A stretch of 64,000 nucleotides of DNA from JBDHWI01 sp964590135. Its GTDB lineage: Bacteria; Chloroflexota; Anaerolineae; J036; Brachytrichaceae. Position numbers and translations under genes: made by a program. Each line of letters starts with the position of its first letter. Positions within the stretch are counted from its first letter, which is position 1. This document shows positions 6,652 to 15,820 of the stretch, piece by piece. Under the pieces are notes generated by a model that was not told the origin of the DNA, did not search any database, and was given only the letters and a program-made list of their open reading frames with translations. Location: assembly GCA_964590135.1 (NCBI GenBank), contig CAZPVX010000002.1:123104-187103 (forward strand), given 5' to 3'.

Positions 6652-7686
6652 CTAGTCCGGCGCATTGGCGAGCGCCTTGTTCAGGTTCTCGCTCAACTTG
6701 GTGTAGATTGCCTCGCTGATCTCGCCCTTCGCCAGTCGCACATCCAGCGCGGTGAGCGCGGCTTGAATCTCGGCTTTGGTCGTCGGTGCGCTGCCGGCTG
6801 CCGGCGTAGCTTGCTGCGGCTGCTGCGGGTTCGGCTGCTGCATGCCTGCGGCCATGGCCGACGCCATCGCCTGGCCGATGCCCACGCCGGCGCCAAGGCC
6901 CGCGCCCATGCCGGCGACGCCGCCGCTGGTGTTCTGCGCTGCCTCGCGCATGGCCTGGCCGGCTTGATACTGCGTATAGTTCGCGCCGACCGCACCCATC
7001 GCGCTGCGCGTCGCAATCGCCTTGGCGGTCTCGTCGTTGGGCTGAATCGATACGACGTAGACCGTCTTCAGGTCGATGCCGATGCGATCAAAGTCGTCCT
7101 TCGCCTTCGCCGTGATGTCACTGCCGAGCTTCGATTGCAGTGCCGCGAGGTTGAGCAGCGACTGCGTCCGCATCGTTTCGCCGAGCGTGCTGGCGATCTC
7201 GCTGAGCAGAATGCCGCGCAGATAGTCACTGATCTGCGTCGTGGTGTAGATGCCCTGCACGCCGACGACCTGGGTGACGAACTTCTGCGGGTCCTTCACC
7301 TGCATCGAATACGTGCCGAAGGCCTTGAGTTGCACCATGCCGAGCACGCTGTCAGGCGTGGTGATCTCCGCCGGCGTGCCCCACTTCATATCGACAAATT
7401 CCTTTGTTGTGACGAAGTAGACCTCGGCCGGGAATGGCGTCTTGTCGTTGGTGCCGAGCTTGAGGATGCTGGTCAAAATTGGCAGGTTGTAGGTGGTCAG
7501 CGTGTGCCGGCCCTCTTCAAACGTATCCAGCACCTTGCCGTCGCGCACGAACATCGCCACCTGCGATGGCCGCGCGATCAACTGCGAGCCGAGGCGAATA
7601 TCACCCTGTCCCTGCTCAGGCACGCGCTGGACGATATCGTTTGGCCCTTGATCGGTCCACTCAATGACATCAATAATTCTTGCCAT
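6652..7686 (-). CDS. SPFH/Band 7 domain protein (virion-core-like, YdjI type) with SHOCT-like tail
   Basis: This 344-aa protein has an SPFH domain at about residues 15-215 (ARPSQVAMFVRDGKVLDTFEEG and KAFGTYSMQVKDPQKFV, shown in part), a Gly/Ala-rich stretch at 240-275, a Pro/Gln linker, and a C-terminal short helical SHOCT-like segment (ALDVRLAKGEISEAIYTKL). It lacks a transmembrane helix. A strong Shine-Dalgarno (AAGGAG, 5 nt before ATG 7686) supports the start. In Firmicutes, YdjI-type SPFH proteins act with zinc-ribbon partners on membranes under envelope stress. The next two upstream genes on the same strand encode a zinc-ribbon membrane protein and a DUF2207 protein, consistent with one membrane complex. 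Confidence 0.85.
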   Translation of the reverse strand: MARIIDVIEWTDQGPNDIVQRVPEQGQGDIRLGSQLIARPSQVAMFVRDGKVLDTFEEGRHTLTTYNLPILTSILKLGTNDKTPFPAEVYFVTTKEFVDMKWGTPAEITTPDSVLGMVQLKAFGTYSMQVKDPQKFVTQVVGVQGIYTTTQISDYLRGILLSEIASTLGETMRTQSLLNLAALQSKLGSDITAKAKDDFDRIGIDLKTVYVVSIQPNDETAKAIATRSAMGAVGANYTQYQAGQAMREAAQNTSGGVAGMGAGLGAGVGIGQAMASAMAAGMQQPNPQQPQQATPAAGSAPTTKAEIQAALTALDVRLAKGEISEAIYTKLSENLNKALANAPD

Positions 7687-7792
7687 GGTTCTCCTTGCTG
7701 GGATTGGATGATCGCCGCATCACGTCATTGAGCCATCACTGCAATGGCTCAATCGCAAAATGACGCAATCACCCAATCTCCAATCGCTCCTT

Positions 7793-8299
7793 CTACGCAT
7801 TCAAAAACACTTCGCTGCCACAATACGGGCACTTTACCAGCCCTTTGCCGGCGAGCTCAAGTTTGCCGCCGCACTTGGGGCAGGTGCCGTCCTTCATTTT
7901 CGACGCGTCGGCAGAATACAACATGCCGGCGTCCCAGTCGACATAGCCGCTGAACAGTTGCTTGCCGATCAAGTCATAGATCAGCGCCTTGGCCTGGTCG
8001 CGCGTGACGTTGAGTTCGATGGCCGCGCTCGACACATCGACCTTGCCCTGCGTCATCACCATGCTGAGCAATTTCTGCTGGCGCTTGATCTGCGCCTCTT
8101 CCACCGCCTCGCCCGCGCCCTTGTTCAGCGTGTAGAAGCCGAAGCCGATCAACGGGCCGGCGATGACAAAGGTAAACAGTATCGCTAATACGCGCCCGCC
8201 ACCGTCTTGCACCGCCGCCATCGCCCAGCCGATGCCGAGCAACAGCAACACCGCGCCAATGCCGATCAGGATGTATCCGAGTGATTTGCTTTGATTCAT
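7793..8299 (-). CDS. Membrane protein with C-terminal zinc ribbon
   Basis: About 168 aa. Two transmembrane helices (about residues 7-25 and 34-55) are followed by a helical, winged-helix-like region (VDVSSAAIELNVTRDQAKAL) and a C-terminal zinc ribbon with CPKCGG and CPYCGS. ATG 8299 (MNQSKSLGYI) starts just before the first membrane helix; a longer frame upstream looks non-coding. It lies between DUF2207 and SPFH genes on the same strand, with about 105 and 125 bp gaps, and is likely part of their membrane system. Function is not established. Confidence 0.8.
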   Translation of the reverse strand: MNQSKSLGYILIGIGAVLLLLGIGWAMAAVQDGGGRVLAILFTFVIAGPLIGFGFYTLNKGAGEAVEEAQIKRQQKLLSMVMTQGKVDVSSAAIELNVTRDQAKALIYDLIGKQLFSGYVDWDAGMLYSADASKMKDGTCPKCGGKLELAGKGLVKCPYCGSEVFLNA

Positions 8300-8424
8300 T
8301 TTCGTGATTGTGTGATTGATGCATCGGGTCGTAGAGTCATCGCGCCATTTTGCCAGCGGGTCAATGGGTAATTGACCGCAATCGCGCAATGGCCAAATGG
8401 TGCAAACGCTCTACGGCTCAATTT

Positions 8425-10371
8425 CTAGCCAAATCCGCCGCCGCCGCCGCCAGAGCTGCCGCCGCCACCACCTCCGCCGCCACTCCAGCCACCGCCGCTG
8501 CGGCCGCTGCTCCAGCCGCCGGTGCTGGGCGAGGAAGTCGGCTGCGGCCGGCTGGTGAATGTGCTGCCAACCTGGTCGAACATCGACGAAAGTCCAACGC
8601 TCATGCCGGCGATGCCGCCCGCCAGCCCCTTCGACATGCCCTCGATGCCGCCGCCGGTGCGCGCTGCATCACTCACGTCGCCGCCGCCAATCTTACCCAA
8701 GCTGCCGCCCATGCCGGCTGCCACTGGCGCGCCGGCCACGCTGCCGCGCGGCACGCCCCAACCCGGCCCATACATCGGCACATACCACCCCGGCACCGGC
8801 GCGTCGACCTTTGCAAATTTGCTCATCCAGGAGCGATCAAGGTTGAAGGCAATCGCAAATGGCAGATATTTGTCGAAGAGGTCCTTCGAAGCGTTCAGGT
8901 CGGTGTATTTCTCGATGTTCTCCATGTAGCGCTTGAACGCCGCCACGCGCATCGCCATCTCCGCGCCCTGGCGCGTGCGCGCCGGCATCTTGCCGGCGAC
9001 GATGAAGAACGCAATCGCCGTCAGCCCCAACCCGAACGGCACACAGATCGCGAAGTCGGTGAATGCCATCAGCACGGTGCTGACGCAGAACGAAATGAAC
9101 GCCAGAACGAGGATGCCAGCAGCCAGCGTCGAATATGACGCGCGCGTGGTGTTCGGGGCATGGTTGTAATACCCGTCTTTCACCAGCGCCTCGTAAAGGT
9201 CATTCTGAATCTTCGGCACGATCGGGTAGAACTTGTTGCGCAGATCTGCGAGCGATTTATCGCCGGCAGAGATGCCCAGCCCATCGATCAGACGCTTCTC
9301 AAACGGCTTGAGTGGCTGGTCATATTTCTCGCCGGCGCTGAAGACCCAGTTGTTGGTGGTGATGAGGCCGCCCAGCTGCGACGCAGGCTGCTCGGACATG
9401 GTCAGCACGCCGCGCCGCGCCAGATCGATCAGCGTGGCGATAACATCCTGCATGTCGGCCTTCTCGTCCAGCAGCGTGCCGGCCAGGCCCGGCGCGATCG
9501 CCGGCGGCTCATTCAGATATTCGGCCACCATGCCGACGTTGGGGTCGCGCCCCTTCGTGTTGTGCAGCACGACCGCAAGCGCCGGCCCGCCGATTGCCAC
9601 CAGCGCCGCAATCAGCAAGGTGATGAGATTGACGGTGGGCTTGGTTTTCTCGTCATATTCGCGCTGCTGGTCGAACTCCTGCTGCCACGCCGGCGCGCTG
9701 CCGCTGATGATGCCGTGCGGGAATTGCACGCGCACTTCGAAGATGTTGCCGCTGGGGATGGGATCGAGCGCAGTCGCCACCACCACGCTTTCATTCAACC
9801 CCTTCACGTCGGCGCGCGCGCCATACGCTTCGGCATTGGTCGCCGTTGCGCCGCCGGGCAGGCGCACCGTGCCGGTGGAATTCTGCACCGAAAAGCCGTT
9901 GCGATCGGCATATACGACCGACCAGAAGACTTGATCGCCACCCTCGTAGTAGCGCACCGCGCCCTTCACGGTGTAATGCAGCACGAAGGTGCGCTGCTCA
10001 TTGCTCGCCGGCGTCAGGAAGTAATACTTGATGCGCAGCTTGTTCCCTTCAACGTTGACCACTTCGGTCTCAAGCTGCTGGCCGTCTTCCTCTGCCGAGA
10101 TGTCGGTCACATCGGTGATGCGCGACATGTCGATATCACGGAAGCCGTACGAAAATGAGCCGCTGGTGAAGTCGATGACGTTGGTTTCAGCGATTTGCAG
10201 ATCGCCATTCGGCTGCACAGTGATGTCGGCATCGAGCCGCAGCCATTCCAGCGTTTTGGATTGGGCGCGCGCTGGCGAGAGCGCGACGAACAGGGAGAGA
10301 AGCACGAGCAGCATCGCGCCGAGCGGGCGGATGGCGCTGTGGATGGAAAAAGTTCTGGCGTGCATTTTCAT
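8425..10371 (-). CDS. DUF2207 domain membrane protein
   Basis: About 648 aa. A signal peptide (MLLVLLSLFVALSPARA) is followed by an extracytoplasmic DUF2207 beta-domain (LDADITVQPNGDLQIAET and SFSYGFRDIDMSRITD), a transmembrane helix near residue 245-270, a cytoplasmic region, two more helices (about 410-455) and a Gly/Ser-rich tail that ends in long glycine runs. This is the standard layout of the widespread DUF2207 (YciQ-like) family. The start ATG 10371 is chosen for the signal peptide; ATG 10407 or TTG 10416 would extend it. It is the first gene of the SPFH operon. Function is unknown beyond a membrane role. Confidence 0.85.
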   Translation of the reverse strand: MKMHARTFSIHSAIRPLGAMLLVLLSLFVALSPARAQSKTLEWLRLDADITVQPNGDLQIAETNVIDFTSGSFSYGFRDIDMSRITDVTDISAEEDGQQLETEVVNVEGNKLRIKYYFLTPASNEQRTFVLHYTVKGAVRYYEGGDQVFWSVVYADRNGFSVQNSTGTVRLPGGATATNAEAYGARADVKGLNESVVVATALDPIPSGNIFEVRVQFPHGIISGSAPAWQQEFDQQREYDEKTKPTVNLITLLIAALVAIGGPALAVVLHNTKGRDPNVGMVAEYLNEPPAIAPGLAGTLLDEKADMQDVIATLIDLARRGVLTMSEQPASQLGGLITTNNWVFSAGEKYDQPLKPFEKRLIDGLGISAGDKSLADLRNKFYPIVPKIQNDLYEALVKDGYYNHAPNTTRASYSTLAAGILVLAFISFCVSTVLMAFTDFAICVPFGLGLTAIAFFIVAGKMPARTRQGAEMAMRVAAFKRYMENIEKYTDLNASKDLFDKYLPFAIAFNLDRSWMSKFAKVDAPVPGWYVPMYGPGWGVPRGSVAGAPVAAGMGGSLGKIGGGDVSDAARTGGGIEGMSKGLAGGIAGMSVGLSSMFDQVGSTFTSRPQPTSSPSTGGWSSGRSGGGWSGGGGGGGGSSGGGGGGFG

Positions 10372-10560
10372 GTTTTTCGCACTCACACGCCTTAAAGTGT
10401 ACTGCATCTCGCGCAACGCACATCGCTCCTTCTTCCCATTTTGCTGACAGGTGGCTGATTCCGATCATCGCAGGGGCGACGCTGCGCGGTTACTTGGTGA
10501 TAGACACATGGGCTTGCCGCGCAAGACGACAACCGAATCATGAAGCGCCGACCGATGCGC

Positions 10561-10566
10561 TAACAT
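10561..10566 (+). promoter_or_regulatory. -10 box TAACAT, leaderless-type promoter
   Basis: TAACAT is 6 nt before the ptrB ATG at 10573, and no Shine-Dalgarno sequence is present. Confidence 0.55.
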
Positions 10567-10572
10567 CGAAGT

Positions 10573-12627
10573 ATGACCAACCTGCAACCACCCATCGCAC
10601 TGCGCCGGCCTCACGCCATCACCCAGCACGGCCGCACTCGCATCGACGATTTCTTCTGGATGCGCGAGCGCGACAGCGCTGAGGTGATCGCGCAGCTCGA
10701 GGCCGAGAACGCCTACGCCAACGCCATCATGGCGCATACCGCCGAACTACAAAAGCAGCTTTTTGAGGAAATGAAGGGTCGCATCAAAGAGCAGGATGTG
10801 TCGGCGCCGGTGAAGGACGGCGCGTATTTTTATTACACGCGCGAGGAAGAGGGCCGGCAATACCCCATCCACTGTCGCAAGCATGGCAACCTCGATGCCG
10901 CCGAAGAGGTGCTGTTGGATGAGAACGCGCTGGCCCAGGGGCATGATTACTTTCGCGTCGGCAACTTCGAGGTCAGCCCCGACCATCGCTGGCTCGCGTT
11001 CGCCATCGACACCGACGGCAGTGAGATTTACACGCTGCGCATCAAGGATCTGGCCACGCATGAAGTGCTGCCCGACTGCATCGCCAATACGTACTATGGC
11101 CTGGAGTGGGCGAAGGATAACCGCACCCTGTTCTACGTCACGCTCGATGACGCCAAGCGCCCCGACAAAATTTTCCGGCACGTCATCGGCGACGATGCGG
11201 TCAACGATACGCTAATGTTGCACGAGCCGGATGACCAGTTTTGGGTCAATCTGGGCAAGTCGTCCAGCAAGGATTACATCGTCGCATCTCTTGGCGCATT
11301 CGACAACGGCGAAGCGCGCGTCCTGCGCGCCGATCAGCCGGACGGCGCATTCGTGATTTTGCAACCGCGCAGCAAGGGCATCGAGTATCACATCGATCAC
11401 GCCGGCGAACACTTCTACATCCTCACCAACGAAGACGCGCAGAACTTCAAATTGATGGCCGCGCCGGCGCAAAACCCATCCCGTGAAAACTGGCGCGAGG
11501 TGATCCCGCACCGACCGCATGTCTTCATCGAATGGCAGCTGCACTTCAAGCGCCATCTTGTGCGCTTCGAGCGCGAAGGCGGCATGCGGCGCATCCGCAT
11601 CTGCAATCACGACGGCACCGCCGAGCGCGAAGTGGCGATGCCGGAGCCGGCGTTTGCTGTGTGGCCAGTGGGCAATGCCGAATTCGACAGCGATACCCTG
11701 CGCTTTGCCTATCAATCCATGATCACGCCAATGCAGATCGTCGATGTCGACATGAACACCGGCGAATGGACGGTGCGCAAGGAGCAGGAAATTCCCAGTG
11801 GCTACGACAGATCGCAATACAAAACTGAGCGCATCGAAGCGATTGCAGCAGATGGCAAGCGCGTGCCGATTTCATTGGCATACAAAAAAAGTGTGCCGCT
11901 GGATGGAAGCGCGCCGTTGGTGTTGTATGGCTACGGCGCGTATGGCGCGAGCATCGAGCCGTGGTTCAGCACGCGCCACCTCAGCCTGCTCGACCGCGGC
12001 GTGATTTTTGCGCGGGCGCACATTCGCGGCGGCGCCGAACTGGGACGCGCGTGGTATGACGACGGCCGGCTGCTGCGCAAGAAGAACACCTTCACGGACT
12101 TCATCGCTTGCGCCGAGCATCTCATCGCTTGTGGCTATACCTCGAAAGAGCGGCTGGGCGCATGGGGAGCGAGCGCCGGCGGCCTGTTGATGGGCGCGGT
12201 CGCCAACATGCGCAACGATTTATTCAAGGCGGTGCTGGCCGAAGTGCCGTTCGTCGATGTAGTCAACACGATGAGCGATGCGTCAATCCCGCTCACCGCC
12301 ATGGAGTGGGATCAATGGGGCAACCCCGACGACGAGAATTTCTTCGACTACCTGATGTCGTATTCGCCATATGACAACGTGGAAGCGAAGAGATATCCAA
12401 ACATTCTGGCAACCGCCGGCCTGAACGACCCGCGCGTGCAATACTGGGAGCCGATGAAGTGGGTGGCAAAGTTGCGCGCAGCGAAGCGCGACGACAACTG
12501 GTTGCTGCTGAAGACGAACATGGGCGCCGGCCACGGCGGCGCATCAGGCCGCTTCGACGCGCTGATCGAAGAGGCATTTCAATATGCGTTCTTTCTGGAT
12601 CGGCTGGGCGTGATCGGCGCTGTGTAG
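10573..12627 (+). CDS. ptrB: Oligopeptidase B (S9A prolyl oligopeptidase family)
   Basis: This 684-aa serine peptidase is full length for oligopeptidase B, which cleaves short peptides after Arg/Lys in the cytoplasm. The N-terminal beta-propeller runs to about residue 405, beginning with DDFFWMRERDS and the acidic-helix region. The C-terminal alpha/beta hydrolase domain has APLVLYGYGAYG, RGGAELGRAWYDDG and nucleophile Ser534 in GASAGGLLMG. The acid is expected in the region TAGLNDPRVQYWEP, and the catalytic His is near the C-terminus (NMGAGHGGASGR). There is no signal peptide. It is a single transcription unit. Confidence 0.93.
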   Translation: MTNLQPPIALRRPHAITQHGRTRIDDFFWMRERDSAEVIAQLEAENAYANAIMAHTAELQKQLFEEMKGRIKEQDVSAPVKDGAYFYYTREEEGRQYPIHCRKHGNLDAAEEVLLDENALAQGHDYFRVGNFEVSPDHRWLAFAIDTDGSEIYTLRIKDLATHEVLPDCIANTYYGLEWAKDNRTLFYVTLDDAKRPDKIFRHVIGDDAVNDTLMLHEPDDQFWVNLGKSSSKDYIVASLGAFDNGEARVLRADQPDGAFVILQPRSKGIEYHIDHAGEHFYILTNEDAQNFKLMAAPAQNPSRENWREVIPHRPHVFIEWQLHFKRHLVRFEREGGMRRIRICNHDGTAEREVAMPEPAFAVWPVGNAEFDSDTLRFAYQSMITPMQIVDVDMNTGEWTVRKEQEIPSGYDRSQYKTERIEAIAADGKRVPISLAYKKSVPLDGSAPLVLYGYGAYGASIEPWFSTRHLSLLDRGVIFARAHIRGGAELGRAWYDDGRLLRKKNTFTDFIACAEHLIACGYTSKERLGAWGASAGGLLMGAVANMRNDLFKAVLAEVPFVDVVNTMSDASIPLTAMEWDQWGNPDDENFFDYLMSYSPYDNVEAKRYPNILATAGLNDPRVQYWEPMKWVAKLRAAKRDDNWLLLKTNMGAGHGGASGRFDALIEEAFQYAFFLDRLGVIGAV

Positions 12628-12696
12628 TGCGCCGAGCAGGATCGCATTCGGGCGCGCAGTGACAGTTGGGGCGCGCTGCGCGTCCCGCGGAGCCAT

Positions 12697-13230
12697 CTAC
12701 CCGCTCGCCTGCCACACGAACAAGCCGATCATCAAAAATGCAAAGCTGAGTTCGACCAGCCGGCCCACCATGCAGCCCATCAGGTAATGTCCGCTGGCGT
12801 TGAGCGCCGGCCGCAACTGCCGCCAGCGAAACAGTTCGACCACAATCACCCCCAGCACTGAGCCAATCATCGCGCCAAGCACAGAGCCGAACACCGGGAT
12901 GGGAATGATGGGCGAGAGCAAGATGCCGCCGACGATGCCGCCGATGATCGCGCCCAACACCGTGAGCCAAGACGAACTGCCGCGCTTGGTGAAGTAGGAC
13001 GACAGCGCGAGTTCGCTGCCCCACGCGCCGGCCATCAGCACCGCCATGACGATGAGCGTGGGCCAGCCGACGCGCAGGAACTGATCGCTGATCGCCCACA
13101 TCAGCGCGCCGACCCAGATCAAGATCGGTCCAGGCAGAATGGGAATGAACACGCCGACGAAGCCGATCACCATCACCAGCACGCCGGCAGCGGCCAGCCC
13201 ATCTGCAGGATTCATCGAGAATGGCACCAT
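12697..13230 (-). CDS. DUF456 family membrane protein
   Basis: This 177-aa integral membrane protein has about five hydrophobic helices and the DUF456 signature: IPILPGPILIWVGALMWA near residue 30, then a Gly-rich segment (GAIIGGIVGGILLSPI and GSVLGAMIGSVLGVIVVEL) that forms two glycine-zipper helices. Function is unknown. ATG 13230 follows a TAACAT box by 10 nt; an in-frame ATG at 13215 is an alternative. Confidence 0.85.
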   Translation of the reverse strand: MVPFSMNPADGLAAAGVLVMVIGFVGVFIPILPGPILIWVGALMWAISDQFLRVGWPTLIVMAVLMAGAWGSELALSSYFTKRGSSSWLTVLGAIIGGIVGGILLSPIIPIPVFGSVLGAMIGSVLGVIVVELFRWRQLRPALNASGHYLMGCMVGRLVELSFAFLMIGLFVWQASG

Positions 13231-13240
13231 ATCGCCGGCG

Positions 13241-13246
13241 ATGTTA
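13241..13246 (-). promoter_or_regulatory. -10 box TAACAT before DUF456 gene
   Basis: On the minus strand TAACAT precedes ATG 13230 by 10 nt, with no Shine-Dalgarno sequence. Confidence 0.45.
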
Positions 13247-13303
13247 GCGAAGCCGCCTTAACGTTTCGTTGGATTGCAACACAGGGCAACTGGCGGCCAC
13301 CCT

Positions 13304-13309
13304 TACAAT
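13304..13309 (+). promoter_or_regulatory. -10 box TACAAT before MazG-like gene
   Basis: TACAAT precedes ATG 13319 by 9 nt, which would give a leader of a few bases at most. Confidence 0.5.
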
Positions 13310-13318
13310 TGCGCAGCT

Positions 13319-13648
13319 ATGCACTTCAGTGACTATCAGCGCGCATCGCGCAAGACGGCAGGCTACCCGCCCATCGGACACGGCGTGATCTACCCCACAC
13401 TCGGCCTGACCAACGAAGCCGGCGAGGTGGCTGGCAAGATCAAGAAGATCTTCCGCGACAAGGCCGGCGTCATCGGCGAGGCCGAGCGTGAAGCGTTGCA
13501 AGCTGAACTCGGCGACGTGCTGTGGTATCTCGCGCAGGTTTGCACCGAACTCGATCTGTCGCTCGAAGATGTGGCGCAGCACAACCTCGACAAACTGGCT
13601 TCACGCCAGCAGCGCGGCGTCATCGCCGGCGATGGTGACGCGCGGTGA
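13319..13648 (+). CDS. MazG-like nucleotide pyrophosphohydrolase
   Basis: This 109-aa protein belongs to the all-alpha NTP pyrophosphatase (MazG/dUTPase-like) superfamily. It shows the metal-binding pattern GLTNEAGEVAGKIKKIFRD (ExxE near residue 35) and a second helix ELGDVLWYLAQVCTEL with the E-x-x-D motif. Proteins of this length hydrolyse (d)NTPs to monophosphates for pool sanitation; the precise substrate is unknown. ATG 13319 starts at the conserved DYQ segment. The stop codon abuts that of the convergent creatininase gene. Confidence 0.85.
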   Translation: MHFSDYQRASRKTAGYPPIGHGVIYPTLGLTNEAGEVAGKIKKIFRDKAGVIGEAEREALQAELGDVLWYLAQVCTELDLSLEDVAQHNLDKLASRQQRGVIAGDGDAR

Positions 13649-14434
13649 CTACACGATCTCCGGCTTTACCACCTGCCACGTCGCAAACTCGCGGATGAAA
13701 TCGATCACTTCCTTCGCCGCAACATCGATCATCGCCTCGCCCTTCTCGCGCGTGGCGAGGTCGGGCCGGCCATAGCTGCCTGGCACGCTGCTCTGGTCGA
13801 TGGTCTGCGCGACATACACGCGATTTGGGCCGCTGAAGTCGGGGCTGAGAAACCTCGACTTGAAGGCAGATTTTGTCGAGTGTCGCGACTCCCTCACCAG
13901 ATCGCCATGCGATGCCATGATCACGCTGGTCTCCCATTCGCAGGCGTGCAGCACCTGCCTCTGCGTCACGCCGTCGATGGCGGCGACCTGCTCCTTCGCC
14001 AGGTCAAACCAGCTGATGAAGGCGAGCCACAGGCCATCGATGTTTTTGCGATGGCGCAGGTTCACTTCATAGAGCGCGGACTGCGCCGGCACGATGTTGC
14101 CGGCGTGCGCATTCAACAAAAAGATGCGCCGGAAGCCATGCGCGATCAGGCTTTCGACAAGGTCGATCAGCACCTGGGTGTAGACGCCGGCGGTCAAACT
14201 CACCGTGCCGGGGAAAGCCATGTGATGATGCGATGAGCCGAGCCAGAGCATCGGCAGAAACAGCGCCTCGTCACCCAGCGCCGCCTCAGCGCGGTCGGCA
14301 ATCGCCTGCCCGATCAGGCTATCTGTCAGCAGCGGCAGATGATGGCCGTGCTGCTCCAGCGAGCCGATCGGCGCCACGACGACCTTGTGCAGATGTTGCG
14401 CCACTTCCGGCCAAGCCAATTCTCCATATTTCAC
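13649..14434 (-). CDS. Creatininase family amidohydrolase
   Basis: About 261 aa, GTG start at 14434 preceded by AGGTGA. It shows the creatininase-fold signature VVAPIGSLEQHGHHLPLLTD near residue 20 (metal ligands Glu, His, Asp) and the later NAHAGN at about residue 109, a variant of the usual NGHGGN, then a CEWETS segment. Members hydrolyse cyclic or formamide amides (creatininase, MftE-type peptidases, formamidopyrimidine amidases); the substrate here cannot be told. It lies 47 bp downstream of a Gfo/Idh/MocA gene on the same strand, so both may be co-transcribed. Confidence 0.85.
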   Translation of the reverse strand: MKYGELAWPEVAQHLHKVVVAPIGSLEQHGHHLPLLTDSLIGQAIADRAEAALGDEALFLPMLWLGSSHHHMAFPGTVSLTAGVYTQVLIDLVESLIAHGFRRIFLLNAHAGNIVPAQSALYEVNLRHRKNIDGLWLAFISWFDLAKEQVAAIDGVTQRQVLHACEWETSVIMASHGDLVRESRHSTKSAFKSRFLSPDFSGPNRVYVAQTIDQSSVPGSYGRPDLATREKGEAMIDVAAKEVIDFIREFATWQVVKPEIV

Positions 14435-14481
14435 ATGTCACCTCACTGTCAAAAATACGCTTGTTAATCTCGTTCGTCCAG

Positions 14482-15705
14482 TCAACCAGCTCGGCGGAAG
14501 TCAGGGAAGTCGACCGGCCGGCTGCGATTGCTCACTGACAAATCGGACAGCGGCCCGGGCACGCTCCAATCTGCGGCGTCATATACATCCATTTCCGGCA
14601 GCTGGCCCTCGCGCATCGTTTGCAGCAGGCGATAGAGCATGAGGAAGTCGCAGCCGCCATGCCCGCCGCGCTTGCGTGCAATCTCGCCCAGATTGGCCCA
14701 CAGCGGGTCCTGCCACTGTGATTTATAGTCGTCTAGCGGTATCCATGCGGTATCTGGCGGCCAGGCCTCGTGCTTACCGATGCCATCCAGATACAGGCGC
14801 GGCGGGTAATCGCGCGCGACGCCCTTCGTGCCGGCGACCAAAAAGATGCGGTCATACGGCCTCGGCGTCACCACATCATGTTGCAGCACGATGGTGCGAC
14901 CCAGCTTCGTGCGAATGAGGCTCAGGTTCATGTCGCCACAGCGATACACCTCAGCGCGCTTCGGGTCGCCTGCCGGCACATGCGCATCGCGGTATTCTCT
15001 CAGCGACGCCTCCATGCTGCTCATCGACACGAGGTAATCGAACGCATCGCCATCGCCGATGCCGAAGCACTGCGCCACCGGCCCCAGCCCGTGCGTGGGA
15101 TACAGGTTGCCATTGCGCTCGATGTGCGGCCGCCGGCGCCACAGTCCCTCGCTCTTGTCGCTCAGCAAGAGCGCGCGCAAATCGTGAATGTAGGCGCACT
15201 CGGCATGGGTGAGCGTGCCCAGCACGCCGGCATGCGCCATGCGCTTGACCAGCATTTCCCAGTAGTCGTAGCAGGTGTTTTCCAGCATCACGCAGTGCCG
15301 GCGCGTGCGCTCGCTGGTCTCCACCAGTTGCCAGCACTCATCGAGCGTGGTGGCTGCCGGCACTTCCACGGCAACGTGCTTGCCGGCGTTCATGGCTGCC
15401 ACAGCCATCGGCACATGTTCGCGCCAGGGCGTGGCGATGATGAGGAGATCGAGGTCATGCTCAAGCACGCGTTGCCAGGCATCCGGGCCTGCGTAGTGCG
15501 CCGGCACAGGCAAGCCGGCGCGCGCGGGAATGGCCTTTGCGACCGCGACCGCCTCCTCGCTGGCATCTGCAACAGCAATCACCTCAACGCCTTCGCAAGC
15601 GCAGGCTTCACCCAGCAAATATTGACCGCGACCGCCACTTCCAATCAACCCGACTTTGACGACAGTGTGTTTTTCAAAGGGTGTTTTGTGCATCGTTTGG
15701 CTCAT
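14482..15705 (-). CDS. Gfo/Idh/MocA family oxidoreductase
   Basis: About 407 aa. An N-terminal Rossmann fold (VKVGLIGSGGRGQYLLGEAC) binds NAD(P), followed by the LDLLIIATPWREHVPMAVAAM strand (shown in part) and GKHVAVEVPAATTLDE, where the usual EKP of this family reads EVP. The second half is an alpha/beta substrate domain. Substrates in this family are sugars, inositols and amino sugars. Start ATG 15705 is 8 nt after a TAACAT box; ATG 15693 is an alternative. It is followed by the creatininase gene. Confidence 0.85.
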   Translation of the reverse strand: MSQTMHKTPFEKHTVVKVGLIGSGGRGQYLLGEACACEGVEVIAVADASEEAVAVAKAIPARAGLPVPAHYAGPDAWQRVLEHDLDLLIIATPWREHVPMAVAAMNAGKHVAVEVPAATTLDECWQLVETSERTRRHCVMLENTCYDYWEMLVKRMAHAGVLGTLTHAECAYIHDLRALLLSDKSEGLWRRRPHIERNGNLYPTHGLGPVAQCFGIGDGDAFDYLVSMSSMEASLREYRDAHVPAGDPKRAEVYRCGDMNLSLIRTKLGRTIVLQHDVVTPRPYDRIFLVAGTKGVARDYPPRLYLDGIGKHEAWPPDTAWIPLDDYKSQWQDPLWANLGEIARKRGGHGGCDFLMLYRLLQTMREGQLPEMDVYDAADWSVPGPLSDLSVSNRSRPVDFPDFRRAG

Positions 15706-15713
15706 TGGGCGCA

Positions 15714-15719
15714 ATGTTA
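15714..15719 (-). promoter_or_regulatory. -10 box TAACAT before oxidoreductase gene
   Basis: On the minus strand TAACAT ends 8 nt before ATG 15705. It lies in the divergent intergenic region shared with the DUF1269 gene. Confidence 0.5.
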
Positions 15720-15820
15720 CAAGGCGTGACACAATTGGCAATTACGCCATCTCGATGCAGAATGGGATGCAATCACATCGATTGCGATGGGCTGCATGCC
15801 CCACGTCAAGGAGAGAAAAC

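Noticed and set aside
9160..10158. Long plus-strand frame opposite the DUF2207 gene
   Set aside because: Low-complexity, His/Arg/Gln-biased translation without homology; the minus-strand protein has a signal peptide and full family signatures.
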